Part shown: piece by piece, positions 31,765 through 32,995 of the stretch
How the letters are laid out: every line of letters starts with the position of its first letter
Numbering within the stretch: position 1 is the first letter of the stretch
Origin: an uncultured Roseburia sp.
GTDB lineage: Bacteria > Bacillota > Clostridia > Lachnospirales > Lachnospiraceae
Assembly: GCA_910577925.1 (NCBI GenBank)
Contig: CAJTOI010000031.1
Span: 1-32,995, forward strand
DNA: 32,995 nucleotides
Reading direction: 5' to 3'
The notes under the pieces: model-generated
Database searches by the model: none
Told to the model about the DNA's origin: nothing
What the model saw: the letters and a program-made list of their open reading frames with translations, nothing else
Program-made: the position numbers and the translations under genes

Positions 31765-32654
31765 TGCAAATTATAACCGGAGAAGCCACCGAAGCGCTGC
31801 GCCTGCTGCCGTCTGGCTGCTGCAGCACATGCGTGACCTCACCGCCCTACTATGGGCTGAGAAACTACGGAGAAGCCGGGCAGATCGGGCTCGAAGAAAC
31901 GCCGGAGGAATACACCTGGCGGCTGGTAGAAGTATTCAGGGAAGTGCGTAGAGTCTTAAAAGACGACGGCACCCTCTGGCTGAATATCGGCGACAGCTAC
32001 GCAGGCAAAGCGGCAGCAGGTGAAGTCAAGCGCAAGGATCTGAACGGAATCCCGTGGCTTCTGGCCTTCGCGCTACGATCGGACGGCTGGCACCTGCGGG
32101 CCGATATAATCTGGCACAAGCCCAACACTATGCCGGAAAGTGCAAAGGACAGACCGACAAGGGCCCACGAGTATATTTTTTTGTTAAGCAAGAGCCCAGA
32201 CTACTTCTACAACGCCGAAGCAATCAAGGAACCGGCAGCAGGTTTTCCGGGAAGCGAAAACCCGAACGCCAGACGCCGGGGCAATACCAAGACATTCAGA
32301 GGCGGCAACGCATACACACACGATCAGGCGGCAGAAAACAGCGCCAGTGTGGAAAGAGACAGCCACGGCCTCACGCCGAACGAAACCGGAAAGCGAAACC
32401 GGCGCACCGTCTGGACAATCGCCACAAGGCCCTACAAGGGCGCACACTTCGCCACATTTCCAGAGGAACTGGTGCGGCCGTGTGTCCTGGCTGGCAGCAG
32501 GCCCGGCGACACCATTTTGGATCCGTTCTGCGGGAGCGGGACTACTGGAGCGGTGGCAATTCAGGAAGGCCGGGACTTTATCGGAATAGACATAAACCCG
32601 GAATACTGCACCATGAGTGAACAGAGGATCAAGGAGGCGATAACATGCGGGTAG
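31764..32654 (+). CDS. Beta-class DNA methyltransferase (SPPY type)
   Basis: The 296-residue protein has TSPPYYGLRNY (25-35, catalytic motif IV) near its start and DPFCGSGTTG (253-262, SAM-binding motif I) near its end with FPEEL just before; motif IV before motif I is the beta-class order. SPPY suggests N4-cytosine or N6-adenine methylation; the target sequence is unknown. The central ~150-220 region with many Asn, Arg and His is the likely target-recognition part. No restriction partner is next to it, so it is probably a phage self-protection methylase against host restriction, perhaps the type IIG-like enzyme at 20 kb. The next methylase starts inside its last codons. Confidence 0.88.
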   Translation: MQIITGEATEALRLLPSGCCSTCVTSPPYYGLRNYGEAGQIGLEETPEEYTWRLVEVFREVRRVLKDDGTLWLNIGDSYAGKAAAGEVKRKDLNGIPWLLAFALRSDGWHLRADIIWHKPNTMPESAKDRPTRAHEYIFLLSKSPDYFYNAEAIKEPAAGFPGSENPNARRRGNTKTFRGGNAYTHDQAAENSASVERDSHGLTPNETGKRNRRTVWTIATRPYKGAHFATFPEELVRPCVLAGSRPGDTILDPFCGSGTTGAVAIQEGRDFIGIDINPEYCTMSEQRIKEAITCG

Positions 32655-32995
32655 AACATTTTAGAAAGGCTACGCTCTACTGCGGAGACTGCCGGGAGAT
32701 CCTGCCAGAGCTCGCGGGGGGGGGGGGGTGGCGGCCATAGTGACGGATCCCCCGTATGGGATCTCATATCAGACCGGGCGGCGCAAGGTAATGGACACGC
32801 CAGACATGCTGGCAAATGATAGCAAAGCCCCGCTTTGGAGCGTGCCGCTCATGTATGAAGTTGTCGAAAATACCGGGGCGATCTATCTCTGCACCCGTTT
32901 TGATGTAGCACCAATGTGGCAGCAGGCGCTCATTGACGCCGGGGCAATCTTAAAAACTCCGATTATATGGGACAAGGGAAACTGGACAAGCGGCG
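32645..32995 (+). pseudogene. Second DNA methyltransferase, broken at a G13 run; right end outside window
   Basis: ATG 32645 begins MRVEHFRKATLYCGDCREIL, then PELAGGGGWRP and a stop at 32738-32740. In the other frame from 32728 the sequence continues VAAIVTDPPYGISYQTGRRK to the window edge; DPPYGISYQ is catalytic motif IV of N6-adenine or related methylases. The two frames meet at 13 consecutive G (32716-32728). The full protein would be read with 11 or 14 G. So with G13 only a 31-residue peptide is made. This may be a phase-variable state, a mutation, or a homopolymer sequencing error. The gene overlaps the preceding methylase by ten bases. Confidence 0.8.
32716..32728 (+). repeat. G13 homopolymer inside a methyltransferase gene
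   Basis: Thirteen consecutive G follow CTCGC. Tracts this long slip readily during replication, and the position, 71 bases into the coding region, is where phase-variable genes usually carry their switch. Confidence 0.9.

Larger units (their letters stand above)
24120..32995 (+). mobile_element. Left part of a phage-like element (early/replication arm), right end outside window
   Basis: From 24490 all genes lie on the + strand, most overlap or abut, nearly all have AGGAGG-type sites, and the contents are phage early functions: HTH protein, ERF, SSB, DUF6291 protein, helicase-loader-like protein, exonuclease and DNA methyltransferases. The DNA is visibly richer in G+C than the accessory DNA at 20-24 kb. 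No integrase, repressor or structural gene is in the window, so integration type and completeness are unknown. The left edge is set at the break in the IS remnant. Confidence 0.7.

Noticed and set aside
1..32995. tRNA or rRNA genes
   Set aside because: None was recognised by eye on either strand; the only tRNA-related signal is the T-box in front of tyrS.

Overview
The window looks like chromosome of a spore-forming Clostridia, most likely Lachnospiraceae. The evidence is a Coat_F-like spore-coat gene, PPi-type phosphofructokinase, a T-box in front of tyrS, the VTC / DUF4956 / CotH gene trio, strong AGGAGG ribosome sites, and surface proteins with InlB-type B-repeats. The genus cannot be fixed from sequence alone. 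From about 24.1 kb to the right edge the DNA changes character: genes are packed head to tail on the + strand with 1-20 base overlaps, and the contents are phage-like. I read this as the early/replication arm of a prophage or phage-derived element whose far end is outside the window.

Host part, left to right: the tail of a large surface protein (1-615); a Nudix hydrolase; PPi-phosphofructokinase with a strong terminator; a CPBP membrane protease on the minus strand; a membrane-anchored beta-propeller protein; a cytoplasmic GH2 glycosidase; a small serine recombinase; a lipoprotein gene broken by one extra T in a T6 run (8520-9738). Then comes a minus-strand run tyrS, VTC-domain protein, DUF4956 membrane protein and a giant tandem-CotH protein. 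It is preceded by a T-box leader with UAC specifier and a near-perfect promoter, and I see no terminator after tyrS, so the whole run may respond to tRNA-Tyr charging. Next are a Coat_F/ferritin-like protein, an ECF sigma factor with its membrane anti-sigma-like partner, and an unknown anchored protein.

Accessory zone 20.0-24.1 kb: a single-chain restriction-modification enzyme (nuclease, N6-adenine methylase and target-recognition domain in one protein); a RelB/DinJ antitoxin whose RelE-like toxin has lost its middle; a 5'-truncated surface-protein remnant; and the first ~195 bases of an IS1182-type insertion sequence cut off abruptly where the phage-like DNA begins.

Phage-like part 24.1-33.0 kb: an HTH protein, small unknowns, zinc-ribbon proteins, a formylglycine-generating-enzyme-fold protein with the hallmarks of a diversity-generating-retroelement target (variable region about 27012-27113), a DnaQ-like exonuclease, a membrane-anchored SleB hydrolase, ERF annealing protein, SSB, a DUF6291 replication protein, a helicase-loader-like protein, a beta-class DNA methyltransferase, and a second methyltransferase interrupted at a run of 13 G. 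No reverse transcriptase or template repeat was found in the window, so the diversified protein is either served from outside the window or is an orphan. The two most interesting signals are this internal variable region and the G13 tract, which looks like a phase-variation switch.
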